From NCBI GenBank assembly GCA_963854835.1, contig OY978525.1, positions 24,451,253-24,515,252 of the forward strand: 64,000 bases of DNA, written 5' to 3'. Below are positions 1 through 11,720 of the stretch, in pieces (the first letter of the stretch is position 1; each line of letters begins with the position of its first letter). Under the pieces are notes generated by a model, which made no database searches, was not told where the DNA came from, and worked only from the letters and a program-made list of their open reading frames with translations. Source of the DNA: Megamerina dolium. Its lineage: Eukaryota > Arthropoda > Insecta > Diptera > Megamerinidae. The position numbers and the translations under genes were made by a program.

Positions 1-7
1 ATTATTG

Positions 8-15
8 TGACGTCA
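8..15. promoter_or_regulatory. CRE-like palindrome TGACGTCA
   Basis: Perfect 8-bp cAMP-response-element palindrome, the core site of CREB/ATF bZIP factors. No promoter is recognisable beside it, so function is inferred from the motif only. Further copies lie near the right end of the window. Confidence 0.25.
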
Positions 16-80
16 TGTAACAACCTTAGATACTCCACAATTTTACTATGTATTTTGCAAGGGGGGCGACATCTGCCTAT

Positions 81-180
81 GTTGGTTGAATGGTTGGTTG
101 GTTGGTTGGTTGTTTGTTTCGTTCGTTGGTTAGTTGGTAGGTTGGTTGGTTGGTTGGTTGTTCGATTTGTTGGTTGGTTA
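81..180. repeat. (GGTT)n microsatellite
   Basis: About 100 bases of imperfect GGTT/GTTC tetranucleotides. The open frame through it (a W/V/G-rich peptide) is only a by-product of the repeat. A short related GTTC run follows at about 349-371. Confidence 0.9.
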
Positions 181-490
181 TTAGATGTTAAAGGTTTTAT
201 TTTTCTTGTTGTGCTCTAAGCAATTGCACTAGCTTCAAATGATTTCATTTGTATTGTGTACGTTGTGTTGTAAACATACAATAAAGAAGCGGTCAAGTGA
301 ACGTTTTATAAATGCGATTAGTATGGCCAAGAACGTGTAGTAGTAGTGGTTGTTCGTTCGTTCGTTTGTTCATTGTACGGTAGGGTGGGGTATGAAGAGA
401 ATACCTAATGCTCGAGGGTTGCATACCTACATGCGAGTATACACGAAAATCAAATTTCATATTTTCAAAATACAAGACAAGTTTTAGAAA

Positions 491-515
491 AACAACAACA
501 ACAACAACAACAACA
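491..515. repeat. (AAC)n microsatellite
   Basis: Eight uninterrupted AAC units, a simple trinucleotide repeat in AT-rich non-coding DNA. Confidence 0.9.
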
Positions 516-540
516 AGAATACATAATTATTAACAAAAGG

Positions 541-2830
541 TGTTATTAGAGTTGCGCTATTGTGTTTCTGTTCAGTTTTGTCATTTCCATTGCTTTTGGC
601 AATAATCGTGTTGGTGATCTTGAGTGTTCATATATGTGATCGTGTGAATTGAATATATTTTGTGTGGATTGTGTTGAAAAATTCATAAAATGCTTAAGAT
701 GATGCATGATTTTTGAACTATCATCAATATCATTGTATGTATGTTAGTTGTGACTACTTGTTTACCTGATTTTTTTGCTAAGAAAAAATAAAAAATATTG
801 CAAATATCAGCATTAATAAAAAAATTAAATCAAACAAAAAAATACATACATACATATATGTATTTGACCATAAAGTCTTGCGCATTTGGAACTAAGCGCT
901 TTTAAAGCCTTCTTCCATAAATATTCGTATGAATTAATTGTTCATTTGCACCGGAATTTATTGTCGCCATTGTTGTCGCAAATGCTAAATATTATTATCG
1001 CATAATCATAATTGTCGTAGTCGTTAAACGTGGTTTCTTTAATGATAAACAATGGCATCAGTTCCATCATTAAAATTGGCCATTAATGTATTCTTTATTT
1101 CGTACTTTTACTTTTCTTCGAAAAGCCTTTTAGTTTCATTACTAATTTTACTTTATTCCATTTTTTCCCACTCTGAAATAACCAAAGAAATTGTTTATTA
1201 AATTATATGGCTTGAAAGTGCGATTAATTGGCATTTCAAGTGTAACACATTACTACAAAAATATATTTACATGTACGAGTATCATAATTATTGCTTATGC
1301 ATTTTTTTTTTTCTTGTTTTATTTATATTAAAATTCTTACGAACAACAATAAGTTGATATTCATTGTGAATATACATTACATGTGTTTATAAACATGTAT
1401 ATATACATATATGTTTATACACAAATACGCCATGTAATAAGAATACATTTTACACTCCCAACAATTACTTGAGTACAATTAATTCAGAACGATTCCATGT
1501 AAATATACGATATATGTATGCATGTGTTTGTATGTACCTAGTATATGTACATATATATATGAGTACATATGAGTACATATTATGTAAATATCACATTCGT
1601 ACTTATCCATATAAGCATTAGATCATCTGAGTAGAAATAATTAGAAATACCAAGAAATAGCTTCGCATACAAATGATTTGAAAAATGAGAATTGATTTCT
1701 TCCAACAAAAAAACAAAAAGCTGTACTAAAAGGTAAGCAAAATTCATATTACTATAAACTATGATATACTACTTTACTAATATTTTAATAATTTTATGCA
1801 TTTTCGAACTAAATTATGTGGACCGTAGTTATGGTTAGTCAAAGTTAAGGTCATCATAAAGTTAGAATCGAATTGTTTTATATATTTTTCATATATGTAA
1901 ATAAATTGTCAAAAAGCCGACACTATGTTTTGTAAATGTGATATTACTTTTTCGAGAAAACGTATAAATGCCTCACATTTCAAAGCTCTTTGGAAATCAG
2001 CTGTTTCTGTAGAAATGCCATATTGTCATGTGTGGCCATTGTTCATATATTCTTGAAATCCAGAATATTTTCGATACGAATATATTTTCTACTGTCTTTT
2101 TTATACGACACTTCATACCAGTTTGAATAAAATCGGTTCCACTTAAAGCACACACATATAAACAGAATTTCAAATAGTTGTGTAGGATATTAATGTTCTT
2201 ACGAATATGTTTTGGCGGTTTAAAAAAGCATTTTCAAAGCATGTTTAATATCAGCTGTTTCCTCAGAAACGTCATATTGACTGGAGTGACCATCATGCAC
2301 CTTCTGTTTCATAAATAATTTTTAAGCATCAGTATTTTCTAGAAGGCATTTTATCATGCACTAAAACTACTTCTACCATTATATTGTTTTAAAAGCTGAT
2401 TTTAAGGATTTCCTCGTGTTTTACAAATTATTTTCAAGAATTTATGGGAACACTAAAATAATAAGAAGAATAAGAAGACCATACAAAAGCAAGTGTCACC
2501 AATAACAACACTTAATAATTTCATTTATGCAAACACTACATAAAAAACAACTTGAATAATTCTGATTTGAATGAAACCGGTTGAAGTGGGGGTATAACTG
2601 TGAAGTGTGCAAAATCCACCATCGTTTCAGCGATATAATCTTCACGATTCATCAAAAAAAAAATGCCAATTGCTATCGTTGTGACGACAGAGTTTGCTAG
2701 ATTCAATAATATTCAATAATACTATCCACCACTATAAGCCACAATTTGTTCGACTGAAATTCTGGCACATCAAGAATTCGTTGGCTGCAATAAAAATTCT
2801 CCAATCTAGGTTAGATTAAGTTAATTTGGC
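541..2830. other. AT-rich non-coding stretch
   Basis: No gene or recognisable mobile element. It holds many TACATA/TATGTA-type short repeats. Two related segments of about 55 bases, at about 1990-2050 and 2244-2300, share a CAGCTGTTTC core and downstream TCATATTG-like sequence and look like an old local duplication. Confidence 0.6.
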
Positions 2831-2849
2831 TGCCCTCTCTCTGAGAGGA

Positions 2850-3190
2850 CACACTTAGGTCACAAAGGCCCAATGTGATATCACCGAGTGTGGACAGTAT
2901 TGGAAGGGACCTACAGATATGAGCCGGTTCCGAACGGCAAAAGTGACATCACTTTTTCTTTTTCTTAGTTTATTTGCCAAGTATGAGTTTGGAGGTCAAT
3001 AAAACCTGAATAGAAAATCTAGTGCTCATCGAGAGCTCTTAAACTCTATGTAATTTCTACAAACAGGCTATCACAGGGCTCTTTAAAAAGCATTTTCCAG
3101 GGCAAATTGTTACTGCCGGAAGAAATTGCCAATTACTTGCCGGCAGATGGGCACCGTTCGAAAGAAAAATCTTTACTATATGAGAAGCCA
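2850..3190 (-). mobile_element. old tRNA-derived SINE copy (body, no tRNA head)
   Basis: Diverged copy of the SINE family best seen at 12504-12870 and 19527-19872. Landmarks in plus-strand order are TGGACAGTATT at about 2891, the GCCGGTTCCGAACGGC quasi-palindrome at about 2922, GACATCACTTTTTCT, then after about 100 extra bases AATTGTTACTGCCGGAAG and GTTCGAAAGAAAAATC. The tRNA-like head is missing, and the middle is interrupted between about 2965 and 3060. The short open frames that cross it are not genes. Confidence 0.7.
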
Positions 3191-3199
3191 GATGAATTT

Positions 3200-4358
3200 G
3201 ACCACATTCTCGTTTCTCTGGACAAAACCCTATCAGTACAGGTTCACATTTCCCTGGAGATTGTCAAAAGCAGCCTCACCCTTTTCAATTAGAAAACAGG
3301 AGATGAAAGTCAATTTGACGTGTGTTTTTAGCAAGATTAGAATTCTAGAACTTATCAATAGTGACTTTTTCGATATTGCTAAACTTATGGCGGTTTTTTC
3401 CTATCACTGGCATATAGAGATGCATCCATTTAATACTCACTGTAGAAGTTATGGAATCTTGGATGAGAACAAGACGCTCACTTCCTCTGTAAGCGCGCAG
3501 CTCTGGCAATCAGAAGAAAGAAGCTCCTATAAAAGTATTTCTCCGACAATCAGAAGTACGCCCTTTGGGGGTTTTCGCGAGGACCTTATCTCTCATAAAA
3601 TAGCAAATATCTGCCATAAAAAATATATGGAATACACACATAAATTTCTTTTTACGATTGAATTCGATCGAAGTAACTTATCTATCCAAATCTCACTACC
3701 AATTGTTATATGTATTTCCATGGTAGCAACCATGTTTGAGATTCATGAAATACTTAATGTGATCTAATAATAATTTGTTAATGTTTTATTTACATTCTTT
3801 CCATCAATCCCTCATGTCAATATCAATTATTACGCAGCTATACCTACATATTAAGTAATTAATGAATTTTATACACTTTACCTACATACATAAGACAATT
3901 GAAAACAAGCTATATGTAGTCGATTTCTGAATGTAGATAAATAAAAAATGGAAAAATCGGTCTATACGTAGGTATATAGATTTATTAGTTGTAGTATATT
4001 TAATCGAAAAATAAATAAATAAATGAAAAAAGACAAGCAAAAAACGTTGTATGGCTAGATAAGATGTATAGATACTGGATGTACTATGTACATATACAAT
4101 TTATGTACACGTAATATATTGTAGTAAATTTTGAAAAATTATGCTAAACTTTGTTAACAACAAAAGTTGAGTAGAAAATTTGCAAATGATCAAAACAAAA
4201 AGCACAATTGAAATTAAAGATATAGTAAATAAAGCAAACTTTTACTTAAATGAAATAAAAAATAAAATATAGGTATAGAAGTATGTACTTTTACATGTAC
4301 ATATATATACGTATATGCCATGTGAATGTATAAGTATACGAGTATATATAATATATAC
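3200..4358. other. no gene recognised
   Basis: A 213-codon open frame (3126-3767, plus) starts inside the SINE relic and has no recognisable domain, so I do not treat it as a gene. The rest, to the mariner end at 4359, is AT-rich with TATA/TACATA repeats. Confidence 0.5.
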
Positions 4359-4360
4359 TA

Positions 4361-5665
4361 AAGGGTTATCCATTTTGCGGTTTCAAAAGTAAATGTAAAT
4401 AAAATACATATAAAATACTTTTTATCATTATATTTCTTTTTTATTATAAAGTTTGAACGTTGACATTATGTGTGAAATACTACATCATTTAAATGACCAC
4501 CACGCGAATTGTTGAAAGCATCGATTCTTTTGAGGTAATTTTCGACCACTTTTTGACACATATTGGGCGGTATCTCAGCCATAACGTGACGAATGTTGGT
4601 TTTTAGGTGCTCAAGAGTTAAAGGTTTATCTGCATAAACACGGTCTTTCGCGTAGCCCCACAAAAAAAAGTCAAACGGTGTCAAATCGCATGATTTTGGT
4701 GGCCACTTGATATCGCCACGACGAGAAATTACGCGGCCAGAAAATTGCTCTTGCAATAAAGCCATATTCGCTCGAGTTGTGTGGCATGTGGCACCGTCTT
4801 GTTGAAACCACATATTCTCTAAGTCGTATTCTTCAATAGCAGGCAAAAAAAAGTCGGTTATCATATGACCATAACGCTCCGAATTGACGGTGACAGTCGT
4901 TCCATCGTCGTTTTCGAAGAAGTAAGGTCCAATCACACCTCCGGACCAAAGAGCGCACCAAGCAGTGACTTTTTGTGGGTGTAGTGGCCTCTCTTCAATT
5001 ACTTGAGGATTCTCAGAACTCCAAATACGACAATTTTGTTTGTTAACATACCCACCGAGTGAGAAATGTGCTTCGTCGCTGAAGAAAATTTTGTTCGAAA
5101 AATCGCGGTCCACCGCCTGTTGTTCAAGCACCCATTCGACGTATCTACGACGTTGTGAATGGTCAGCTGGCTTCAGTTGTTGTGTGAGCTAGATTTTATA
5201 TGGATGTAGGTGTAGATCCAAATGCAAAATACGTCATAATGTGCCGTAAGACAACCCTAATTCCTGAGAACGACGAGGAATCGACACATTCGGGTCTTCG
5301 GCAACACTTTCACTTACAGCAGCGATATATTCGGTGGTACGAGCGAAACGATGATGCACAAGCCCTACAATATCTGTAACCGATCCAGTCTCTTCATATT
5401 TCTTCACAATTTTGCCAATTGCTTGCGTAGTTGGACGATTATGTAAACCATAATCTCCTCTTAAAGCACGATATGTGACTGTGGCAGAATCACCATTTTT
5501 GTAGTAGGTTTTTACAATTTTAATGCGTTGTGCGATAGTTAAGCGATCCATTTTCGCAAATGTCCGACTTTGAACTGAAAAAGAAAGAAATTTTTTTAAC
5601 AACTTAGTTTGACAGATGTCGAATTCTAGCGCTATACTTTTGAAACCGCGAAATGGATAACCCTT
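4361..5665 (-). mobile_element. DD41D (rosa-like) mariner element, nearly full length
   Basis: A 1,305-bp element flanked by TA on both sides (4359-4360 and 5666-5667), the mariner target-site duplication. The ends are inverted repeats of about 30 bp starting AAGGGTTATCCATTT, with one clear mismatch (TTTTGCGG against TTTCGCGG). The transposase is on the minus strand, occupies most of the interior and is broken only by two nonsense codons. Complete ends plus a nearly intact gene point to a fairly recent insertion. Assignment to the rosa/DD41D lineage rests on the catalytic spacing. Confidence 0.9.
4466..5551 (-). pseudogene. mariner transposase, DD41D type, two in-frame stops
   Basis: The frame runs from an ATG at 5549-5551 (MDRLTIAQRIK) to a stop at 4466, 361 codons, about normal for a mariner transposase. 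The N-terminal part is the helix-turn-helix DNA-binding region (QAIGKIVKKYEETGSV). The catalytic domain shows the first Asp in FFSDEAHF, the second in FQQDGATCH and the third in CDLTPFDFF. I count 41 residues between the last two, hence DD41D. A WGYAKD motif follows. Two nonsense codons interrupt the frame without shifting it: TGA at 5234-5236, after LGLSYGT plus one residue, and TAG at 5189-5191. No frameshift is seen, so the copy is a recently silenced cut-and-paste transposase. The protein cannot be made as written. Confidence 0.9.
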
Positions 5666-5667
5666 TA

Positions 5668-5971
5668 TATATAATAGATTTATAAACGACGAGTATATAC
5701 ACATATTTGTATGAAAGTTTATGAAGTAGCGCGAAAAAAAATAATAACACTAATTGCATGCTACACAATAATTTTGCATGTTCCTACTGAAAAATAAATA
5801 CGTAGTAAATGTACCTACCATATAGCTTTTATAATTGATGCAAGCACATACTGGTATGTGATGAGCGTAATAAAAGAATGACTTTAATTTTAAGACGCGG
5901 AAAATTCGAATTTAAATTTTATGGTGAAATAGTATGAAATTGAAAGAATTAAAATAGCAACAGTTTTTTGA
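5668..5971. other. AT-rich spacer
   Basis: Nothing recognisable between the mariner and the next SINE. Confidence 0.6.
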
Positions 5972-6279
5972 GTGCCGTAGCTCAGTGGTTAGATGTTGGC
6001 TTTCTGAACAAATTTAATATCGAAGATTTTTGTTTCGATCGGTACCAAGGAAGGAATTGACAATTCTTCCGGCAGTAACAATTTGCCATGGAAAAGCTTC
6101 TAAGAGAACTCTGTGATAAAGTTCAGAAAAAGTGATGTCGCAATAGTTCTGCCGTTCGGCAGCGGCTAAAATAAATAGGTTCCTTCTAATTCTGTCCAAA
6201 ACACGCACAATAATTATGGAAGAGAAGCTCGGTCAAAGAGCCCTTCGTAGCTTATAAGTGCCATATATTAATTTTTTTA
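5972..6279 (+). mobile_element. tRNA-derived SINE, plus orientation, head partly deleted
   Basis: Begins with the tRNA-like 5' end GTGCCGTAGCTCAGTGGTTA, which carries a pol III A box (TAGCTCAGTGG). The copy then jumps from the anticodon region directly to the ATTTAATATCGAAG body, so the B box is deleted. The body is typical: GGCAGTAACAATTTGCCATG, the AAAAAGTGATGTC motif, a TTCTGCCGTTCGGC stem, GGAAGAGAAGCTCGG and the TAAGTGCCATAT end followed by a T-run. Confidence 0.85.
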
Positions 6280-6280
6280 A

Positions 6281-8195
6281 AAAAATTTTTTGATATTGAA
6301 GTCGGCTTGGCAGATAGTCAATCTCACGACCTACAACTCATGCACAGAAGACTGAGTTATAGCATTCAATGTGGTTTGTGGTAAATTTAAGAAGGATCAG
6401 AAATGATCTTATATTACTCGATTTTAAACCGCAACGCTCTTATAATTTTGGAGCTTCATTGCTTAGCTTTTAAAAGAAACTTTTTCATGGAAAGGTTGTA
6501 TCGCAAAAACAACAATGTCAAAAATATAGACACTGCTTTTTCTAAATATATACAACTAATCCTAATCTAACTAATCCAATAAATACGTCAACAGACAATA
6601 AATTGACTCTGAAGTTCTCCATGGTTTCGGGTCATTAGAAAAAATCTCTCAAAAATATTATTGAGTTGATCGTGCTAAACCTAGGGACTTAGACACCGAT
6701 TAGACTTTATGAAAATTATGAAATCCCATGTACTAGAGCTCAATGAAAATTCCCAGTTTTATGTTGATGCTTGAATCAATAGTTCTTATAGTTTTGCCAA
6801 AGATTGTGAGTGAATATCAGCATCATCATCACTAGCAGTGCAGCCGACTACTTAATCGAAGAATTTCGACGTGTCGGTCTGAGTTTATTGAAGCCTTTTC
6901 CCTTTCTTTGTTTCTGCCAGTCTGGCATTTATCAAATCCTTAAGTGGATAGCTGCCCTGAGCTCATCTCAGCTCAGCATGTATAATCCATTTTAGAGCCG
7001 TACGAGCAGACTGTGGTTCAGTAATTTTTATACTGTCATATTGTATTAGCTTTCATGAGAATAGCAAACAATATCTTGCTTCATTAGGATTTTTTTTTAC
7101 CACTAACGATCTTTTAGGTCATCTTTTGAAAAAATCATACTGTTTCTCCATACCTTCCATGAGAGCTAGTGTACCGTATAATTCTTGCTGAATGTCACAA
7201 CGAGTACGACGTAATCAGTTTTATGGATTCTTCGTCACCCTTGTGACTTGAGCAGGTTTCCATGGGCGTTGGTTTCCCCAGCCCTAAGGCACTCAAAGTT
7301 TGTGTCTTTTTGATATAAACATCTATCAGGATCTGGTGCATTATGACGTTTAGAGCTTGATCTTTGAGTTCATCTCACCGTGACTTTTAAATATCACATA
7401 TATGATATTCCAGAGTCAAGATCTATTTAATGTGATTACATTTATTTCAATTAAATTGGGTTAGGGCGCAAGTAAAACATTCAAGTATGATCTCAAGCAT
7501 CGACCGCTTTTTCAATCTTACAGTTTGGACATAATTCTGAAGCAAATGATTACCGGTTACATATCGAATATTTTCCTAGACTAGTTATTATTAAGTGCCA
7601 ATTGAGCTCTTAGAGCGAATGTTATAACTAAGCAACCTCGCATAAAAATTGAAAATGAAAGGATTTCATTGTTTTGTTACAAATGGAAAATTCAGCAAAT
7701 ACATAGACAGTTCTTTTTCATCGATTAAACCTTGTAAAAAAAAAAAAACCTAAACCTTGTAGAAAACATAAAATGGCGGTGATGAATGACGTTCACCAAT
7801 GTCTTCAAAGGATATATAATATATCTCATCCTCATTCTAAGATACCATTCAATTTGCAAACCAAAAAATTGAATGTGGAGAAGTCGGTGGTGTTGTCAAT
7901 ATACAACGAAGCTATGGTAATGTCTAAAATTGGACGCAAAAATTGTGGTTGATATGGTGGCTGGATAGCTTTTAGTTAATATGTTTTTTGTTTCTAATTA
8001 TTTGGAGCTTGAGTGTTTAATATAGGGTGGTTTCATGCATGCATTCTATGTGATGGGTGCGCCACTTCAAAAATGAAAAAATATATATGCCTGTAGGCAT
8101 CTATTTGTATATATATGTATTCGTAGTTAACGTCACGTTACAATATTAGAACAAACATTACGATGACGGAGCAAATGGAGTGGACAATAGCTTTC
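6281..8195. other. no gene recognised; possible SINE-head scrap
   Basis: About 1.9 kb without a supported gene. At about 6290-6350 an inverse-oriented sequence (CACGACCTACA next to ATATTGAAGT) weakly resembles a SINE tRNA-like head. The 7.2-7.4 kb part is GC-richer than its surroundings and may be an eroded retroelement, but I cannot name it. Confidence 0.4.
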
Positions 8196-8200
8196 GACGA

Positions 8201-8331
8201 TGACTACGACGACGACGACGACGAAAGTTCAAACTATTGTTAGTTCAAGTTTTTTTTTTGCTACTACAGTGGTTAGTTATTTTAGAATGTTTGTTGTTCT
8301 TATTATTATAATCATTATTATTATTATTACG
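8201..8331. repeat. (GAC)n and (ATT)n trinucleotide repeats
   Basis: An ACG/GAC run at 8201-8223 and an ATT/ATA run at about 8300-8331. The open frames on both strands here are low-complexity artefacts (poly-Thr, poly-Ile, poly-Asn). Confidence 0.85.
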
Positions 8332-8836
8332 ATTATTAGAAATGCCGTGGCGACTGACTGTAAAGTCTCTGTTATACGTACGCCTGTTATTACTGCTGTT
8401 ATTGCATTTTGCCGGTATGGTTGGCGGCATGTTTTTCCTTGTTGCTTTTGCCATTGTTGCTATTGTTGGATTTCACCATTTCAGCACTACATGTACTAAT
8501 ATAACGCAATTTTAATGTTTAATCGATAAAATGGAAATGAAAGAATAATAGAAAAAAAAAAATCAACCACATGTGAGTACATACAGGAACAACAAATTTG
8601 GTTAAAGAATGCTAACCAGCGTAGATACGAATAGTAGATTATTTAAATGTGCATATGTGTGTGGGGGTGCTTATAAACATTTATTTATGATGTTTTTCTA
8701 TGTGTGTCTGTGTGTTTTTTTTATGAGGGTGTTCTAATCAAAATACATGCGAAAAGTATCCCCACCAATAATATGGTGGTTTTAAAGTCTATTTTAAATA
8801 TGAAACTTTCAACGGTAATATAAATTGGCAAAAAAA

Positions 8837-9130
8837 TTCTTGGTATTTTGCAAGTCTCTTGAATTTTGTATTACCATGATCAGTGATCAATGATCATTGT
8901 TCGGAAAATTCGAAATTCAAGAGAAACAATTGTGGAAATATTCAATGAACTTCAATGCTCAAGTTTTCCAAAAAAAAAAAAACCCAAGAAAAAAGTGTAC
9001 CATCATTTGAATTATACGGCTGGTGGTTAGCTGTCGGTGATTCTTGGTATCCCGCAAGGCTCGTGAATGTTGTCTTCCTGTGATATCAGCAACATAAAAG
9101 TGATCTTTCTTCCGAAAATTCGAAATTCTA
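8837..9130. repeat. local direct duplication, about 205 bp apart
   Basis: Segments at about 8839-8925 and 9042-9130 share TCTTGGTAT, GCAAG-CTC, TGAAT-TTGT and a CGGAAAATTCGAAATTC-type end. They look like two diverged copies of one module. A similar AAATTCG/CCGAAATTCG context recurs near 20.15 kb, so it may be a dispersed repeat. Confidence 0.5.
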
Positions 9131-9214
9131 AGTGAGTGAATTCAGACCTGTGGTCTGATTTCCACCATCCCACCTTAGCATTCTTTCTATCATCGTTTTT
9201 CGACTATTTTTTGT

Positions 9215-9430
9215 AGATTTTTTGGTGTTAAAAAGGAACCTGAAGACGATGGCAAAAATCCGAAAAAGGATTCAGTTTCAAAAACCCAAAATCCATCAAA
9301 TGTGCCTACTCTAGTGTGCCAAAAAATAGCCGAAAAGCATTGTTTTTTGAGATTAAAAAGAAACCTGAGAGCGATGGCGGTACTTCGACCATAGATTCTA
9401 ATTCAGAGACGAAAAATCCATGCAAGGTAA
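9215..9430 (+). repeat. tandem coding-like module, about 120 bp, two units
   Basis: Two units contain AAAAAGGAACCTGAAGACGA (9231-) and AAAAAGAAACCTGAGAGCGA (9356-), each followed by a GATGGC and an AAATCCAT motif. Translated, both read as a K-K-x-P-E-x-D-G repeat. A third relative lies at about 20110-20185. There is no long open frame. It could be a remnant of an ORF from an unidentified retroelement or an unrelated repeat. Confidence 0.45.
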
Positions 9431-9736
9431 CAATCCGGGTCCGTTGTACATCCTATTTTTAATTGGACTGTTTAATTTTTCGTTTGGAATTGATAAGCAT
9501 ATTTCCAATACTTTCTACAATTTTATGCATTCCAAGTTTTTGATCTTTGTTGACAACCTTTTGATAGAGACGTAGAATGACAGCTACAAAGCCATCAGCA
9601 TTGTGCCACCATGCTGATGCTGCGCACTCGTACCCCATTTTGTTTGCTGGGTATGAGCGTGTTTTTCGTATATGTCTGTATTCTGTATTCAAACATTTTT
9701 ATTTTTTCCAAGGAAACAAAATAGAAATGGTATTTT

Positions 9737-11345
9737 TATACCCTGCATAATGCAATATGCATGGTATATTCATTTCGGTCAGATGTTTGTGTCCACTTGA
9801 AGGAATCTCCGGAGATATAGACATAGATATATATTCGTGATCAGCGTCGATTAAATTTTCGATTTAACGATGTCCGTCCGTCCGTCCGTCCGTCCGTCCC
9901 TCTGTCTGTCACCTGGCTGGTTCGCACGATAACTTGAGTAAATATTGAGGTATTTCGATGAAATTTGGCATAAGTAATCTATGATCCAAGGGTACGGAGG
10001 GGATTGATATTGGGCATTCAAAGCGACTAACCTCGAAATTTTCAGAATCTTTAACTTGCTATAACTCACATAATATACCACCTGGGACAACAATATTTGG
10101 CACATAGACTTATATTATACTACTATATAACCTCACCAAAAGTGGTTGAGCCACGCCTACTTTTTAGCGTAGCTCTCATACAAAGTGTCTGTACTTCTTT
10201 TAAATTGAAACAGTTGTAACTTCTACAATCTTCTGTCCAGAATAACCATAATTGACACTTAGATTAACATGGTAGTCGGAAATAATATGGCAGAAAATCA
10301 GTGTGCCACGCCCACTCCTTTTTGGGTCTCCCATACAAAGTTGCGGAAATTAAAAAATATGTTACCGGTTATAACTTGCAAACTATTCAGCGTAGAATAA
10401 CGAGATTTAAGGTGTGGATTAGTATTGTACGAGCAACTAGGCTCACAGAAAATGGGCGCACCACGCCCAGTGTTTATCGTAGCCCCCATACAAATTTTAA
10501 ATTGAAACACCTGTAACTTCGGCAATCTTCTGCCTAGAATAACCATAATTGACACTTAAATCAATATCGTAGTCGGCAAAAATCTGGCAGAAAATCAGTG
10601 TGCCACGCCTATTGCTTTATGAGTCTCCCATACAAAGTCAAGGGAATTAAACTAAAATTTTAAGCTCCATAACTTACAAACCATTTAGCGTAGGACAACG
10701 AGATTTTAGGTATGGAATAGTATTGTACGAGCAACTAGACTCACTTGAAATGGGCGCGCCACGCCCACTGTTTATTGTAGTCCCCATACAAATCTTAAAT
10801 TGAAACAGCTGTAACTTCGGCAATCTCCTGCCTAAAATAACCATAATTGACACTTAGATTAATATCATAGTCGGAAATAATCTGGCAGAAAATCAGTGTG
10901 CCACTCTAACTCCTTCATAGGTCTCCCATACAAAGTCGAGGGAATTAAACTAAAATTTTAAGCTCCATAACTTACAAACCATTTAGCGTAGGACAACCAA
11001 ATTTAAGGTGTGAATTGATATTGAAATATTAATTAGATATACAAGAAAGAGATACGTCACGCCCACTTTTTATATAGCTTCCGTATAAAGTCTCTGATTT
11101 ATCTTAAACATTAAAACACCCATAACTTACTAATTAATACGCCTAGGTCAACCCATTGCAACCTATGTAGTTTAGTATTATAGGCAGAAATTGATCCTCC
11201 AAAATTGGTGAGGTACGCCTGCTTCTTAATGTAGGTCCTATACAAAGTAGTGGAAGAAAAGGATGGATATACGAGCAAACTTTTTATATATACCTCTACA
11301 TATGCAGGGTATAATTTGGTCGGCCCCAGCCGACTGTAAGGAGAT
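9737..11345. mobile_element. 1.6-kb repeat element with (GTCC)n and alternating ~150-bp modules (mini-me-like)
   Basis: The left end is ATACCCTGCATAATGC and the right end is its inverse, ATGCAGGGTATAATTTGG, followed by a short hairpin (GTCGGC/GCCGAC). A (GTCC)n run sits 130 bp inside at 9872-9899. The interior holds eight copies of a CCACGCC...CATACAAAG module near 10150, 10305, 10466, 10602, 10757, 10898, 11055 and 11208. Spacing is about 136-161 bp, and alternate modules are more alike (period near 296 bp). The (GTCY)n run and the palindromic ends recall dipteran mini-me repeats. The terminal hairpin would also fit a non-autonomous Helitron-like element. No coding capacity is seen. Confidence 0.65.
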
Positions 11346-11389
11346 TTTTTGGACTCGTTTATTTTTTTTAAATATTTTTTTTTTTGAAC

Positions 11390-11720
11390 AAGTGAAAAAT
11401 AGGACAAAACAAAACGATGAAATGTATTGCCGACCCTCATAAAATTTTCTTCCTCAATATTTCCTTCGAACATACTAACTCTCCGCTCAATACACAAAAA
11501 CACCTCAAAAACGGCAAGTAACCCGCAAATTGTATCGAGAGTATTGAAATGTGTAATTAAACCCTATTAATTTTTCCTCACCAACATTTCCTCCCAATGT
11601 ACTTACCCCCTATCTTAACAACTGAGGGAAGTTTCGCTACAAAATGAATGCAAAAACATGTGAAAGTCAACAAATAACGTCATAACTGCCCAGAAATCGC
11701 CCCAAGAGCGATTTGACCTA
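11390..11720 (-). repeat. two units of the 150-190-bp repeat family, inverse orientation
   Basis: Units of the family that forms the array at 27.96-29.25 kb, here reversed. Each carries a TTTCCTC-CAA--TACTTACC-type segment (inverse of the AGTAAGTTGGGAGGAAAT motif), then ACAAAATGAATGCAAAAACA, then a GGGCGATT-type motif inverted. The block directly follows the previous element. Confidence 0.6.

Noticed and set aside
3126..3767. 213-codon plus-strand open frame
   Set aside because: It begins inside a SINE relic, has no domain or repeat of any known family that I can see, and its composition matches the surrounding AT-rich DNA.
8200..8499. Open frames on both strands rich in Thr, Ile and Asn
   Set aside because: They are translations of GAC and ATT trinucleotide repeats.
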